DNA of 64,000 bases from Chromobacterium alticapitis (GCF_002924365.1 NZ_PQWB01000032.1:63063-127062), one strand, 5' to 3'. Counted from the first letter of the stretch, positions 18,583-30,911 are shown. The notes: generated from the letters alone by a model not told the origin. Program-made: numbers and translations.

Positions 18583-19248
18583 TCAGAATGGCAGCTGGTA
18601 CACCGGGTTGCGCGTATCCGCCCCCTCCTGCCGTATCCGCTCCAGCTCGGTCTTCAACGCCGCCTGCAGCCACTGTTCGCGCATCTTGTCGCCTTCCGGA
18701 TGCTCGGCCAGGGTGCGATACAGCGCCATGCCGTGCATAGTGGTCATCATGGTCAGCAGCGTGGCGAAGAAGCCCGTGGAAATGGCGTAGCGCGGAAACA
18801 GCGAGGCCATCATCGCGACGAAGCGGTCGCGGAAATAAGTGCTGGCGCTGCCCAGGAAGATATCGCGCAGGTCCGGCGTGGTGCGTGCCGCCATCAACAG
18901 CTCCAGCAGCACGATATGGCGCGGCGCCGTCACCAGCGCCCGCATCAGGCCGACAATGCGCTCCTCCTCCGGCATGGATGGGGACTGCTGCCCGGCCAGC
19001 GCCAGGGCGACATCGAAAATATCGTCCACCACTTTGCGGCCCACCGGCAGCATTAGCTCGTTCTTGGTGGCGAAATGGCGAAACAGCGCGCCTTGCGACA
19101 CGCCGGCGCGATTGCAGATCAGCTGCACGCTGGTGCCGTGATAGCCGCTCTCCATCAGGCATTCTATGGCCGCCTCCACCAGCTTTCCTATGGTGGACTC
19201 CCTGCGGCTTTGCTGTGTTCGTCTGGTTTGCATCTTGTCATTTATCAT
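18583..19248 (-). CDS. TetR/AcrR-family transcriptional regulator
   Basis: A 221-residue regulator. The N-terminal helix-turn-helix spans about residues 15-62: IGKLVEAAIECLMESGYHGTSV, then ICNRAGVSQGALFRHFATKNEL, the classic TetR recognition helix. The remaining alpha-helical domain carries an unidentified ligand pocket. No transporter or enzyme diverges from it; the upstream neighbour is the 3' end of an oligopeptide-binding protein gene, so its target is not evident from context. Confidence 0.9.
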   Translation of the reverse strand: MINDKMQTRRTQQSRRESTIGKLVEAAIECLMESGYHGTSVQLICNRAGVSQGALFRHFATKNELMLPVGRKVVDDIFDVALALAGQQSPSMPEEERIVGLMRALVTAPRHIVLLELLMAARTTPDLRDIFLGSASTYFRDRFVAMMASLFPRYAISTGFFATLLTMMTTMHGMALYRTLAEHPEGDKMREQWLQAALKTELERIRQEGADTRNPVYQLPF

Positions 19249-19586
19249 TTATCGGCCCATGCCCGCGCGGGACGCGAGACAGGCCGCGCGCATGCGAGGG
19301 TGGGCGCATTCTAAGAACAAGCAAGACACGCCAGCCATCGGCGTTCCTCTCTCCCCTTGCGCGGCCATTCGCAACCAGCCGCTCCCTACATACTACCAAA
19401 ATCGACCGCCGCGCAGGCAAGACTATGCGCCCGGCACAAACCGCGAATCACCAAGCCCCGCAAGGCTCAGCGACGAAGCGGGCGCTACAGCCCGCTCGCC
19501 TTCCCTCATCCGGCTTTCCGATGACAACAATATATCAAAAAGCGATTGCTCTATTTCAATTTATCGCAAGCAATGGCCTGTATCGG
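19249..19586. other. Gene-free stretch between the TetR and peptide-binding protein genes
   Basis: This 338-base gap holds the TetR promoter region at its left end and the 3' flank of the peptide-binding protein at its right. A 7-bp hairpin (AGCGGGC/GCCCGCT near 19480) has no T-run on either strand, so it is not a clear terminator. No convincing small gene was seen. Confidence 0.6.
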
Positions 19587-21170
19587 CTATTTCAATACCG
19601 CTGCGCCAAAATCGACCCGGCCATACGGGCTGACAGCCAGGCCCGACACCTCCTTGCGCGTCAGCGCATAGGCGGTAGGATGCGCCAGCGGCAGCCATAG
19701 CGCCTGCTCATGGATGATGCGCTGCGCGCTGCGATACAGCTTGCTCCTGCTTGCGAAATCCGCCGTCTTCTTGCCGTCGCTGATCAGCCTGTCCAACTGC
19801 GGATCGCAGTAGCGCGCGAAATTGGTGCCGGACTGCACCGCAGCGCAGGAAAACTGGGGCGTCAGGAAATTGTCCGGATCGCCATTGTCACCGGCCCAAC
19901 CCATGAACAGCATCTGGTGCTCGCCGGCCTTGCCGCGCTTGATCAGCTCGCCCCATTCCAGGGTCTGGATGCGCAGGCGCACGCCCACCTTGGCCAGATC
20001 CGCCTGCAGCATTTCCGCGCCGGCCTTGGGATTGGGATTCAGCGTGCTGCCGCTGGGGCGCACCCACACGTCGACATCGAAGCCATTGGGATAGCCCGCC
20101 TGAGCCAACAGCTTCCGGGCCCGCGCCGCGTCATGCGGATAAGGCTGGATAGTCTTGTCGTAGCTCCAGGTATTCGGCGGATACACCAGATCCGCCGCGC
20201 TGGCGCTGCCGCCGAACACAGCCTTCAGATAGCTCGCCTTGTCGAACGCCAGATTGATGGCCTGACGCACCCGCGGATTGTCCAGAGGCTTCTTCTGGCT
20301 GTTGAATGCGACGAAGGCGGTCATGAAGGCAGGCGTCCGCAGCACCCGCAAGCGGCTGTCCGAACTTGCCGCCTGCACGTCTTGCGGCTTGGGCGACAGC
20401 GCGATCTGGCATTCGCCGGCGCGCAGCTTCTGCAGACGCACGCTGGCGTCCGGCGTGATGGCGTAAATCAACGCGGACGCCTTGGGCTTGCCGCCGAAAT
20501 ACGCCGGGTTGGGCAGGTAGCGCACCTGGGCGTCCTTGGCGAAGCTCTTGAAGATGAACGGCCCGGTGCCTATGGGTTTGCTGTTCAGATCCGCCGTCTT
20601 GCCGGCCGCCAGCAATTGCGCCGCGTATTCTGCCGAATAGATGGAGGCGAAGCCCATGGTCAGGCTGGACAGGAAGGTGGCTTCCGGATAATTCAGCTCG
20701 AAGCGCACGGTCTGCGCATCCACCTTGGCCACCGATTTGATCAGCTTGGGAAACTGCATGGACTGCGCGTGCGGATAGCCGGCAGGCGCCGTCTTGTACC
20801 AGGGATGATCCGGATTCAGCATGCGCTCGAAAGTGAACACCACGTCGTCGGCGTTCAGCGGGCGCGTGGGCTTGAAATAATCGGTGCCATGGAAGGCCAC
20901 GCCAGGCCGCAGGTGAAAGGTATAGCTCAGGCCGTCCGGACTAAGCTCCCAGCTGCTCGCCAGGCTGGGCCGCAATTTGCCGCTGGACGCGTCATAGTCC
21001 AGCAGGCGATTCATCAGCACATCGGCGGAAGCGTTGGTCGTGACCAGCGAATTGTACTGCACTACGTCGAAGCCTTCGGGATTGGCGTCAGTGCAGACAG
21101 TCAGAGGTTTGGCGGCATGAGCCGCCAGCGGCAGCCAGGCCGCCAGCAGGGCGGTGGTCAGGGCTTTCAT
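19587..21170 (-). CDS. ABC transporter substrate-binding protein, DppA/OppA family
   Basis: A periplasmic protein of 527 residues with a signal peptide (MKALTTALLAAWLPLAAHA) and the SBP_bac_5 fold. Visible family features are SWELSPDGLSYTFHLRPGVAFHG, NADDVVFTFERML and DNPRVRQAINLAFDK. The most similar characterised group is dipeptide/heme-binding DppA. The ATG at 21170 has GGAG at the right distance; upstream in-frame codons are not part of the signal peptide. No permease or ATPase genes are adjacent, so it must work with a transporter encoded elsewhere. Substrate not determinable. Confidence 0.88.
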   Translation of the reverse strand: MKALTTALLAAWLPLAAHAAKPLTVCTDANPEGFDVVQYNSLVTTNASADVLMNRLLDYDASSGKLRPSLASSWELSPDGLSYTFHLRPGVAFHGTDYFKPTRPLNADDVVFTFERMLNPDHPWYKTAPAGYPHAQSMQFPKLIKSVAKVDAQTVRFELNYPEATFLSSLTMGFASIYSAEYAAQLLAAGKTADLNSKPIGTGPFIFKSFAKDAQVRYLPNPAYFGGKPKASALIYAITPDASVRLQKLRAGECQIALSPKPQDVQAASSDSRLRVLRTPAFMTAFVAFNSQKKPLDNPRVRQAINLAFDKASYLKAVFGGSASAADLVYPPNTWSYDKTIQPYPHDAARARKLLAQAGYPNGFDVDVWVRPSGSTLNPNPKAGAEMLQADLAKVGVRLRIQTLEWGELIKRGKAGEHQMLFMGWAGDNGDPDNFLTPQFSCAAVQSGTNFARYCDPQLDRLISDGKKTADFASRSKLYRSAQRIIHEQALWLPLAHPTAYALTRKEVSGLAVSPYGRVDFGAAVLK

Positions 21171-21264
21171 CGGATTCTCCTTGCCGCGCCCGCAAAATGC
21201 CGGGCGCATGAATGGCCTAGAGTAAGCCAATCCGCAAGGAAAACCAACGAATTAATACGCCTCG

Positions 21265-23259
21265 CTATAGCACCAATTGAGCAAACAAATGAGACGGCAA
21301 GGCCGGGCTGCACAGGAAGCCCTGATACTCCTGACAGCCGCGCTCGGCCAGCCAGCTCAGCTGCTGCGGCGTCTCCACGCCTTCCGCCACCATATTGAGG
21401 CCCATCATCCGGCACAAGGTGGTGATCATCTCGGCGATGGCCGGCCGCCGTTCCAGATCGGAGACGAAGGAGCGGTCTATCTTCAAGGAGGTCAGCGGAT
21501 AGCGCTGCAGATACGCCAGGTTGGAATAGCCCGTGCCGAAATCGTCCACCGCGATGCGAACGCCCAGCGCCCGCAGCGACTGCAAGGTCTGCATCGTCTG
21601 CTCGTCGTCGCCCAGCAGCACGGACTCCGTGATCTCAAGCTCCAGCCTGTCCGGCTGGCAACCGCTGTCCCGCAGCACCTGCTCCACCATGCCGGCCAGG
21701 GCCGGATCGATGAACTGGCTGGGCGACAGATTGACCGACACCATCAGCTCCAGGCCGCGATCGCGCCACTGCCGCTGCTGACGCGCAGCCTGGGTCAGAA
21801 TTTGCCTGCCCAGCTCCCTGACCATGCCGCCGTCTTCGCACAGCGGAATAAAGGTATCCGGCATCAGCACGCCGCGCAGCGGGTGCTGCCAGCGCGCCAG
21901 CGCCTCCGCGCCGATGATGCGCCCGCTCGCCACGTCCACGCGCGGCTGGAAATAGGCGATGAATTCGCCGCCGTCCAGGCCGCGCCGAATATCGCGCTCC
22001 AGCGCCAGCTGCGCCTGGCTGCGCTCTTCCAGCGAGGGCGCGAAGAACATCAGATTATTGCGCCCGGCATCCTTGGCCGCGTACATGGCCAGATCGGCGT
22101 GGCGCATCATGCGCTCGATGTCCAGCCTCCCCTCGCCGCACACGCTGATGCCGATGGAGGCGGACACGCTGACGTCCATGCCGCTCAGCCGCATAGGCAT
22201 GGACAAGGTCTGCAGGATGCGGCGCCCCAGGGTCTCGGCCCGTTCCGCCACATCCGGCGCCGCCAGCATGACCAGGAACTCGTCCCCGCCCAGCCGCGCC
22301 ACTTTTTCATCATGGCCCAGCAGCTGCGACAGGCGGCCGCTCATGCGGATCAGCATTTCGTCGCCGCTGGCATGGCCCAGCGAATCATTGACGTTCTTGA
22401 AGCGGTCCAGATCGATGAACATCAGCGCCACTTGGCGGCCATCGCGCAAGGCTTGCTGCAGATAAGGCAGCAGTTCGCTGCGTATGCCGTTGCGGTTAGG
22501 CAGCCCAGTCAACACATCGTGATTGGCGAGGAAGCTGGCGCGGGCCTCGGCATGCTTCAAATCCGTGATATCCACCTCGGTGACCAGCAACGCGTCCTGG
22601 CCGGACACGCCGTCGCGGCAGGCCCGCACGGCGATCTCATGCCAGCGCATGCCCTGCCGCGTATGCACTTGCGCCAGCTGCCGCGCCTCGCCGGTCGCGG
22701 CGATGCCCTGCTGCAGCGCCTGCCAGTCGCCGTCGTGGATGAAATGCTGGCGCCAGGTTTCGCTGGAGTACGCCACCTTGGCGCGAGCGGATGGATTGCG
22801 GTACAGCACCATGCCGGCCGAGTCGTACAGCGTGACCAGCATGGAAGTATGCATCAGCGCTTCGGCGCTGCGCAGGGTGGTCGGATCGACCGACAAGTTG
22901 TTCTGCGCTTCGCAGAACATCATCATCCGCCCTTCCACCAGAATGCCGCGGAACACCACCTTCAGCAGTCGGGGCTGGCCCTTGGGATAGAGCGTCCAGC
23001 TTTCGGAGAAGACCGCGTTGTCGCGCTCGAAATCCTGCCGGTATTGATTCAGCCGCTGCGCTACGGAAACCGACATATCGCGGGACATATCGCGCGATTG
23101 CAACTCCAGCAGGCTGTCGGCGCCCCACACTTCCAGCGCAGCCTGATTGGCCCAGAAAACGCGGCGGTGATCGATATCGAATACCCAAAGCGGCAGGCTC
23201 AACGCCTCCAGCATCGGCAAATTGTCTCCCTGCCAGGAGATGACGTTCTTCATCGGCAT
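21265..23259 (-). CDS. PAS-GGDEF-EAL cyclic-di-GMP protein
   Basis: A 664-residue cytosolic signalling protein. PAS-like sensor regions occupy about residues 1-235 (LWVFDIDHRRVFWANQAAL). The GGDEF domain (about 240-400) keeps an intact RLGGDEF active site, but the inhibitory RxxD site has Leu for Arg (LGHD). The EAL domain (about 415-660) keeps EALARW, the NLSPSQF and ELEITES segments, DDFGTGYSNL and AEGVET, so phosphodiesterase activity is expected. There is no membrane segment. Residues 56-62 contain a small tandem repeat, SRDMSRDM. Monocistronic; input signal unknown. Confidence 0.92.
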   Translation of the reverse strand: MPMKNVISWQGDNLPMLEALSLPLWVFDIDHRRVFWANQAALEVWGADSLLELQSRDMSRDMSVSVAQRLNQYRQDFERDNAVFSESWTLYPKGQPRLLKVVFRGILVEGRMMMFCEAQNNLSVDPTTLRSAEALMHTSMLVTLYDSAGMVLYRNPSARAKVAYSSETWRQHFIHDGDWQALQQGIAATGEARQLAQVHTRQGMRWHEIAVRACRDGVSGQDALLVTEVDITDLKHAEARASFLANHDVLTGLPNRNGIRSELLPYLQQALRDGRQVALMFIDLDRFKNVNDSLGHASGDEMLIRMSGRLSQLLGHDEKVARLGGDEFLVMLAAPDVAERAETLGRRILQTLSMPMRLSGMDVSVSASIGISVCGEGRLDIERMMRHADLAMYAAKDAGRNNLMFFAPSLEERSQAQLALERDIRRGLDGGEFIAYFQPRVDVASGRIIGAEALARWQHPLRGVLMPDTFIPLCEDGGMVRELGRQILTQAARQQRQWRDRGLELMVSVNLSPSQFIDPALAGMVEQVLRDSGCQPDRLELEITESVLLGDDEQTMQTLQSLRALGVRIAVDDFGTGYSNLAYLQRYPLTSLKIDRSFVSDLERRPAIAEMITTLCRMMGLNMVAEGVETPQQLSWLAERGCQEYQGFLCSPALPSHLFAQLVL

Positions 23260-23404
23260 GATTGCCGTTAACCTTTTATTTATCCATCAAAAAATCGGCT
23301 CGCCATCCAAATGGCAAGACCGGGCATTGTAGCAAACCAGCCGCCTGCGCTGCCGAAATTTTACTCACTCCCGCCGCGCGCGATATGGCCGGCGCAGCGG
23401 GCAT

Positions 23405-23433
23405 GAAAAAAGCAGGGCCGACGCCCTGCTTTT
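23405..23433 (-). terminator. Intrinsic terminator of the TehB-like gene
   Basis: A perfect stem of about 11 bp (AAAAGCAGGGC/GCCCTGCTTTT) with a CGAC loop and a six-base T-run on the minus strand, about 30 bases behind the methyltransferase stop codon. Confidence 0.9.
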
Positions 23434-23464
23434 CAGGTTCAAGTCCCCGCGCGAACCGCGCTTG

Positions 23465-24112
23465 CTATGAGATCAGCGGCTTGCGGGCGAACAATCTGGC
23501 CATGCTGTGGTGATGCGCCCAGCCATGGCTGAGGTCCAGCGCGTATTCCTCTTGGTAGGCCAGAACTTCCAGCCGTCCAAACTGCCGCCGCAACTCGCCT
23601 GACTGGTAATAATGCCGGATATAGGCCGCCGTCTCGCTTGCCTTGCCGCCCTGGCCGCTGCAGCCGGGATCATCCTCCAGGAATACCGCGGCAAACAAGA
23701 AACCGCCGGGCGCCAATCCCTCCATCATGGAATGCGCCAGCCGCTGTCCGGAATCTTCATTCAGATGATCCAGCAAGGTATAGGCGACAATGAGCTGATA
23801 TCGTTGCGGCTCGATATCCACTTCGATCACATTGCCCAGATCGGCCACCCGGCCGCTGATGTCCAGATGCTGCACATCGGCCTGCGCGCCCAGCCTGGCA
23901 ACCGCCTCCGCCGACTGATCCACCCCGCGCATGGAAAAACCGCGGCGCGCCAGATACAGGGAGTTGCGGCCCTGGCCGCAGCCCAAATCCAGCCCGCAGC
24001 CTTCGCCTCTCACATTGTATTTATCCAGGTAATACACCAGCGACAAGGCCGGCCTATCTCCGTAAAACGACGCGTTATTGCGATAGAAACCATCAAAATC
24101 TGCAGCGCCCAT
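23465..24112 (-). CDS. Class I SAM-dependent methyltransferase (TehB-like)
   Basis: A 215-residue cytosolic protein with a Rossmann SAM site LDLGCGQGRNSLYLARRG near residue 42 and the acidic residue in GVDQSAEAV. The N-terminal FYRNNASFYGDRPALSL resembles tellurite-resistance TehB, which methylates tellurite and selenite. The middle and C-terminal parts are less TehB-like, so another small-molecule substrate is possible. A 16-bp palindrome lies 117 bases upstream of its start. It has its own terminator. Confidence 0.75.
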   Translation of the reverse strand: MGAADFDGFYRNNASFYGDRPALSLVYYLDKYNVRGEGCGLDLGCGQGRNSLYLARRGFSMRGVDQSAEAVARLGAQADVQHLDISGRVADLGNVIEVDIEPQRYQLIVAYTLLDHLNEDSGQRLAHSMMEGLAPGGFLFAAVFLEDDPGCSGQGGKASETAAYIRHYYQSGELRRQFGRLEVLAYQEEYALDLSHGWAHHHSMARLFARKPLIS

Positions 24113-24228
24113 ATCATTTGCCCCTGCTCTTATTACCGTCCCGAAATCACCGCCGCCTGTACTTTTTAACGGCGGACTGAAACCACTTCCTAGTAATAGT
24201 TCGCATGAGAAATTGTTACCACTTAGAT

Positions 24229-24244
24229 ATACTTACGTAAGTAT
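24229..24244. promoter_or_regulatory. Perfect 16-bp palindrome upstream of the methyltransferase gene
   Basis: ATACTTACGTAAGTAT is an uninterrupted palindrome in an AT-rich leader between the methyltransferase (start 24112) and the gcvP terminator. Its size and symmetry fit a dimeric repressor site such as those of TetR or MarR proteins. The binding protein is unknown; one TetR gene lies 5 kb away. Confidence 0.5.
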
Positions 24245-24338
24245 TTACACGTACAGCATTCCCGCCACACCTGATCTCCCCCGTTTCGCCCCTCAAGTCA
24301 TGGCTAGCCGCGCCAGAGCGCCCCGCCCTTGACCCACG

Positions 24339-24378
24339 CAAAAAAACAGCCCTGCGGGCTCTCGCCGGCAGGGCTGTT
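24339..24378 (-). terminator. Intrinsic terminator of the gcv operon
   Basis: A 10-bp stem (ACAGCCCTGC/GCAGGGCTGT) with a 12-base loop followed on the minus strand by six Ts, about 30 bases behind the gcvP stop codon. Confidence 0.88.
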
Positions 24379-24410
24379 GGGACGGCAGTCGGGACTGCCG
24401 CGCCGCTACC

Positions 24411-27263
<2,853 letters not shown>

Positions 27264-27310
27264 GCGTGGGACTTTCTTCGTTGCGGCGGCTCATAACAGA
27301 GCCGGGCTGG

Positions 27311-27346
27311 AAAAAACAACGCCCCGGCGTCTTGCGACGGCGGGGC
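27311..27346 (-). terminator. Possible attenuating terminator between gcvH and gcvP
   Basis: An 11-bp stem with one mismatch (GCCCCGGCGTC with GACGGCGGGGC), loop TTGC, followed on the minus strand by GTTGTTTTTT. It lies inside the gcv operon, so it would reduce but not stop gcvP transcription. Confidence 0.6.
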
Positions 27347-27356
27347 GGTCAGGCGA

Positions 27357-27743
27357 TTAGGCGCCGATTTCCTTGGCGTAGGCGGCGGCATCCATCAGGC
27401 CGTCCAGATCGGCGGCGTTAGCCGGCTTGATCTTGAAGAACCAGCCGTCGCCATAGGGCTCGTTATTGGCGAGATCCGGCGCGCCTTCCAGTTCAGCATT
27501 CACCTCCAGCACTTCGCCGGCGATAGGACAGTAGACGTCGGAAGCGGCCTTCACCGACTCCACTACGCCGGCCTGCTCTTCCTTGGCCAAAACCGCGCCC
27601 ACTTTCGGCAGCTCGACGAATACGATGTCGCCCAACAGCTCTTGAGCGTGCGCGGTGATGCCCACGGTCACGGAGCCGTCGGCTTCCAGGCGCAGCCATT
27701 CGTGGCTGTCAACGTATTTCAGTTCGGCGGGGATATTGCTCAT
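27357..27743 (-). CDS. gcvH: Glycine cleavage system H protein
   Basis: Lipoyl shuttle protein of 128 residues. The lipoylated lysine is in [13 protein letters not shown] (about residue 65), preceded by the [19 protein letters not shown] strand region, and followed by [21 protein letters not shown]. It carries the aminomethyl group from GcvP to GcvT. It lies 57 bases behind gcvT. Confidence 0.97.
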   Translation of the reverse strand: MSNIPAELKYVDSHEWLRLEADGSVTVGITAHAQELLGDIVFVELPKVGAVLAKEEQAGVVESVKAASDVYCPIAGEVLEVNAELEGAPDLANNEPYGDGWFFKIKPANAADLDGLMDAAAYAKEIGA

Positions 27744-27800
27744 CTCGGTTTCTCCAGTCGTAGCTATGATCGGGGTTGGCGGCGCATAGCGCCCGCCGGT

Positions 27801-28889
27801 TTATTCGAATACTTTCTTGCCGTTGCGCACGAAGGGCATCTTCACCACGCGCACATCGGTCAGCGTGCCGCGCAGGTCCACCTGGGCGGTCGCGCCGATG
27901 GCGGCCGGCACGCGGGCGATGGCGATGGAGTGTTTCAGCGTGGGCGAGAAGGTGCCGCTGGTGATCACGCCTTCGCCGACGCCCTCCACCACCACCTTCA
28001 AGCCTTCGCGCAATACGCCGCGGCCTTCCAGCACCAGGCCAACCTGCTTCATCTTCACGCCGGCGGCCTTTTGCGCTTCCAGTGCCTCGCGGCCGTTGAA
28101 CTTGCGTTCGGCCGGCTCCCAGGCGATGGTCCAGCCCATGCCGGCTTCCAGCGGCGACACGGTTTCATCCATGTCGTGGCCATACAGATTCATGCCGGCT
28201 TCCAGGCGCAGCGTGTCGCGCGCGCCCAGGCCAATAGGCGCGACGCCCACGGCTTGCAATTGATTGAAGAAGGCGATGGCCTGATCGGCCGGGATCATGA
28301 TTTCCAGACCGTCTTCGCCGGTGTAGCCGGTGCGGGCGTAGAACCACTCGCCCTGGGGCAGGCCCTGGAACACTTTGAGCGCGCGAATGGCATCTGCCAG
28401 CTCCGGCTTGATGGAACAGACTTTTTCAATGGCCTGCGGGCCTTGCACTGCCAGCATCGCCAGGTCGCGGCGCACCTTCAGCGCCACGTCGAAGCCAGCC
28501 TTCTGGGCCTCCATCCAGGCCAGGTCTTTTTCGGTGGTGCCGGCATTGACCACCATGCGGTAGCCGTAGGAAGTGAGATAGACGATGAGGTCGTCGACGA
28601 CCGTGCCTTGCGGCGTCAGCATGCCGGAATACAGGGCCTTGCCCTCGAAGCCGAGCTTGGCCACATCGTTGGCGATCAGCTTCTGCAGCCAGGCTTTGGC
28701 GTCGGAACCGGTGATGTCGACCACGGTCATGTGGGATACGTCGAACATGCCGGCGTCGCTGCGGACGATTTCGTGCTCTTTCAGCTGGGAACCGTAATGG
28801 ATGGGCATTTCCCAACCGGCGAAATCGACCATCTTGGCGCCGGCGGCGATATGGGCATCAAACAGCGGAGTACGTTTCGGGGCCGTCAT
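27801..28889 (-). CDS. gcvT: Glycine cleavage system T protein (aminomethyltransferase)
   Basis: Transfers the methylene group from lipoyl-GcvH to tetrahydrofolate and releases ammonia. It has 362 residues, with the N-terminal [20 protein letters not shown], the [14 protein letters not shown] segment, [12 protein letters not shown] and the late [13 protein letters not shown]. It is the first gene of the operon and begins 42 bases downstream of a tandem glycine riboswitch, so the operon is expected to turn on when glycine accumulates. Confidence 0.97.
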   Translation of the reverse strand: MTAPKRTPLFDAHIAAGAKMVDFAGWEMPIHYGSQLKEHEIVRSDAGMFDVSHMTVVDITGSDAKAWLQKLIANDVAKLGFEGKALYSGMLTPQGTVVDDLIVYLTSYGYRMVVNAGTTEKDLAWMEAQKAGFDVALKVRRDLAMLAVQGPQAIEKVCSIKPELADAIRALKVFQGLPQGEWFYARTGYTGEDGLEIMIPADQAIAFFNQLQAVGVAPIGLGARDTLRLEAGMNLYGHDMDETVSPLEAGMGWTIAWEPAERKFNGREALEAQKAAGVKMKQVGLVLEGRGVLREGLKVVVEGVGEGVITSGTFSPTLKHSIAIARVPAAIGATAQVDLRGTLTDVRVVKMPFVRNGKKVFE

Positions 28890-28930
28890 GGCGCGGTTCC
28901 TTAGAGAATAGTGTGGATAGCCTCATCAAC

Positions 28931-29130
28931 CACACCCCTCTGTCCCTGCACCTGAGATTTTCCGGCCGGATCGGCCGTTAGCCCCTTCGGTGGACGCCGC
29001 GCGGGCGCCGCTCTCCAGATTGCGCAAGCCGGCAGCCGCCGGCCAGATGATACAGTCCTTTTGCCTGAGCGATTAGCGGGTGCGCTTGCGCCTTCGGCGG
29101 CGGCCTAGAGCCGCTCTCTCCTGTATGACC
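28931..29130 (-). promoter_or_regulatory. Tandem glycine riboswitch controlling gcvT-gcvH-gcvP
   Basis: Read on the minus strand, two consecutive glycine aptamers are visible. Aptamer I (about 29126 to 29050) is closed by ATACAG/CTGTAT and contains GGAGAG, GCCGAAGG and CTCAGGCAAAAGGAC. Aptamer II (about 29037 to 28931) contains TGGAGAG, CACCGAAGGGGC, AATCTCAGGT and AGGGACAGAGGGG. These are the conserved cores of the gcvT RNA element. Riboswitches of this class usually activate glycine catabolism when glycine binds. No clear terminator is seen between aptamer II and the gcvT start, so control could be at translation. Confidence 0.93.
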
Positions 29131-29255
29131 CGGCGATTATGGTGGCGATGTCCCCGCCTTGGCAAGCCGTGTTTATTTCGATGTAAAACAGTCAGCGGAA
29201 ATGTTTTTCAAAGAAAATAATCGCACTCATTTTTTAATAAAATACATTCGAAAAC

Positions 29256-29287
29256 GAAAAAAGCGCAGGCTGCCGCGCTGCGCTTTT
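29256..29287 (-). terminator. Intrinsic terminator of the amino acid permease gene
   Basis: A 10-bp stem (AAAAGCGCAG/CTGCGCTTTT) with a 9-base loop and T-run on the minus strand, 20 bases behind the permease stop. It isolates the permease from the gcv promoter region. Confidence 0.85.
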
Positions 29288-29307
29288 CCATCCATTGCCC
29301 AATAGGG

Positions 29308-30639
29308 TCAGACTGCCGAGTGTCGCTCCTTGATCTGCCAAACATAAATAGGCAGGCCCAACAACAGCAGCAGCATGCCCCACATCACGATGTCTGCGCC
29401 CGAGCCGTACAAGGCCCACAAGGAGTAGACGAAGCCAATGCCGGCGAAGAAGCCCGGCGCGACATAATCCTTGGGCGCGAACGCTTTGCCGCGCATCAGC
29501 ATGATGGCGATCAGCGCCATCGAGCAGAAGGCATAAGGCAGCAAGGTGGTGGCGGTGGCCAACAGGATGATGAATTCGAAAATCTTCACGCCGCTGTCGC
29601 CGCCGGCATACTTCATCGCCATCAGGATGGTGACCAGGCTGCTGGACAACACCAGGCCGAAGATGGGCACGCCGGCCGCGTTGCGCTGCTTGAAACGGCT
29701 TGGGAACAAGCCATCCTTGGCCGCCGCCGCAGGCACGTGCGCCTGCATCAGGCTCCAGCCGTTCAGCGCGCCGAAGCAGGACACCACGGCGCCGAAGCCG
29801 ACCACCCAATAGCCCCAATCGCCCCACATCAGCTTGGCGGCATCGGCGAACGGCGCCTGCGAGGCCGCCAGCATGTCGGACGGCATCAGTCCCATCAGCG
29901 ACACGGTGGACAGGATGTACAGCACGGTAGCCAGCAGCGTGCCTATCACCGTGGCGCGCGGAATGGTCTTCTCCGGCTGATCCACATCGCCTGCCGGGAC
30001 CGAGGCCGACTCCAGGCCCAGGAACGCCCACAGCGTCAGCGCCATGGTGGCGGACAGCGAAGACATCAACGGCTTGTGGTGCGGATTGAAAGCCAAATTT
30101 TCCACATGCATGTGGAAAAATCCGATGAAGGTGACCGCGGCCAGCGGCAGCAACTTCAACAGCGTGGTCACCACCGCCACCACGCCGGAGCTGTGCGCGC
30201 CGCGGCTGTTGATCCAAGTGACGATCCAGATCAGGCTGATGGCGAAGCCGCCGGCCAGCAGCTCGTTATGGCCCAGCGCCGGGAAAAAGACCTGCATATA
30301 ACTGGTGGCAGCCACCGCCAGCGCGGCATTGCCCGCCCACAGCGCAATCCAGTAGCCCCAGGCGATCCAGAAACCGGCGAAATCGCCGAAGCCGGCGTGA
30401 ATATAAGCATAAGGTCCGCCCTCGCGCGGCAGGATGGCCGACAAGCGGGCGAACACCAGCGCCAGGCAGATGGCCCCGCCCGCCGTCAACACCCATCCCA
30501 GCAGCGAAATGCCGCCGAACGGCGCCAGAGAGGCCGGCAGCAGAAAGACGCCGGAGCCTATCATATTGCCCACCACCAGGGCGGTGCACATCCAGACTCC
30601 CAGCGAGCCTTTCTTGGAAGAGGAACTGTTTTCGCTCAA
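29308..30639 (-). CDS. APC-family amino acid permease, AdiC-like
   Basis: A 443-residue inner-membrane protein with about 12 membrane segments. TM1 carries the GNMIGSGVFLLP motif of the basic amino acid/polyamine antiporter branch; FLGLESASVPAGDV (TM6) and LNGWSLMQAH with AAAKDGLFP align with the corresponding parts of E. coli AdiC (arginine:agmatine). The family resemblance is clear, but whether it exchanges arginine, another cationic amino acid or a neutral one is not certain. No decarboxylase gene is adjacent. It is terminated separately from the downstream gcv operon. Confidence 0.82.
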   Translation of the reverse strand: MSENSSSSKKGSLGVWMCTALVVGNMIGSGVFLLPASLAPFGGISLLGWVLTAGGAICLALVFARLSAILPREGGPYAYIHAGFGDFAGFWIAWGYWIALWAGNAALAVAATSYMQVFFPALGHNELLAGGFAISLIWIVTWINSRGAHSSGVVAVVTTLLKLLPLAAVTFIGFFHMHVENLAFNPHHKPLMSSLSATMALTLWAFLGLESASVPAGDVDQPEKTIPRATVIGTLLATVLYILSTVSLMGLMPSDMLAASQAPFADAAKLMWGDWGYWVVGFGAVVSCFGALNGWSLMQAHVPAAAAKDGLFPSRFKQRNAAGVPIFGLVLSSSLVTILMAMKYAGGDSGVKIFEFIILLATATTLLPYAFCSMALIAIMLMRGKAFAPKDYVAPGFFAGIGFVYSLWALYGSGADIVMWGMLLLLLGLPIYVWQIKERHSAV

Positions 30640-30911
30640 ACCTGATTCTCCATCGCGAACGGAAAGCCGCGCGCCGGCGGATCGCGCCGCGCGCCCAGCA
30701 TGCGTGAGACAGACGGGACAAAGGCCGACCGCTGGCTCATGGCTTCAACATAGTCGAAGCGAAGACGCCGGGCGGCATGGATAACGGTGTCACGCCGAAA
30801 AAAAGGGCGCATTTAAACACAGTTTTGATGTGAAAACATGTCGCATCGTCATTTTTTTTCATGAAAAAAGATGTGTGCGAACAGCGGTTTATGCAAATAA
30901 AATACCAAGAT

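Noticed and set aside
19478-19500. Hairpin as terminator of the peptide-binding protein gene
   Set aside because: There is no T-run on the minus strand, and it lies about 90 bases beyond the stop codon.
21277-23271. Plus-strand open frame of the same length as the GGDEF-EAL gene
   Set aside because: It mirrors the GGDEF-EAL frame and has no protein-like features.
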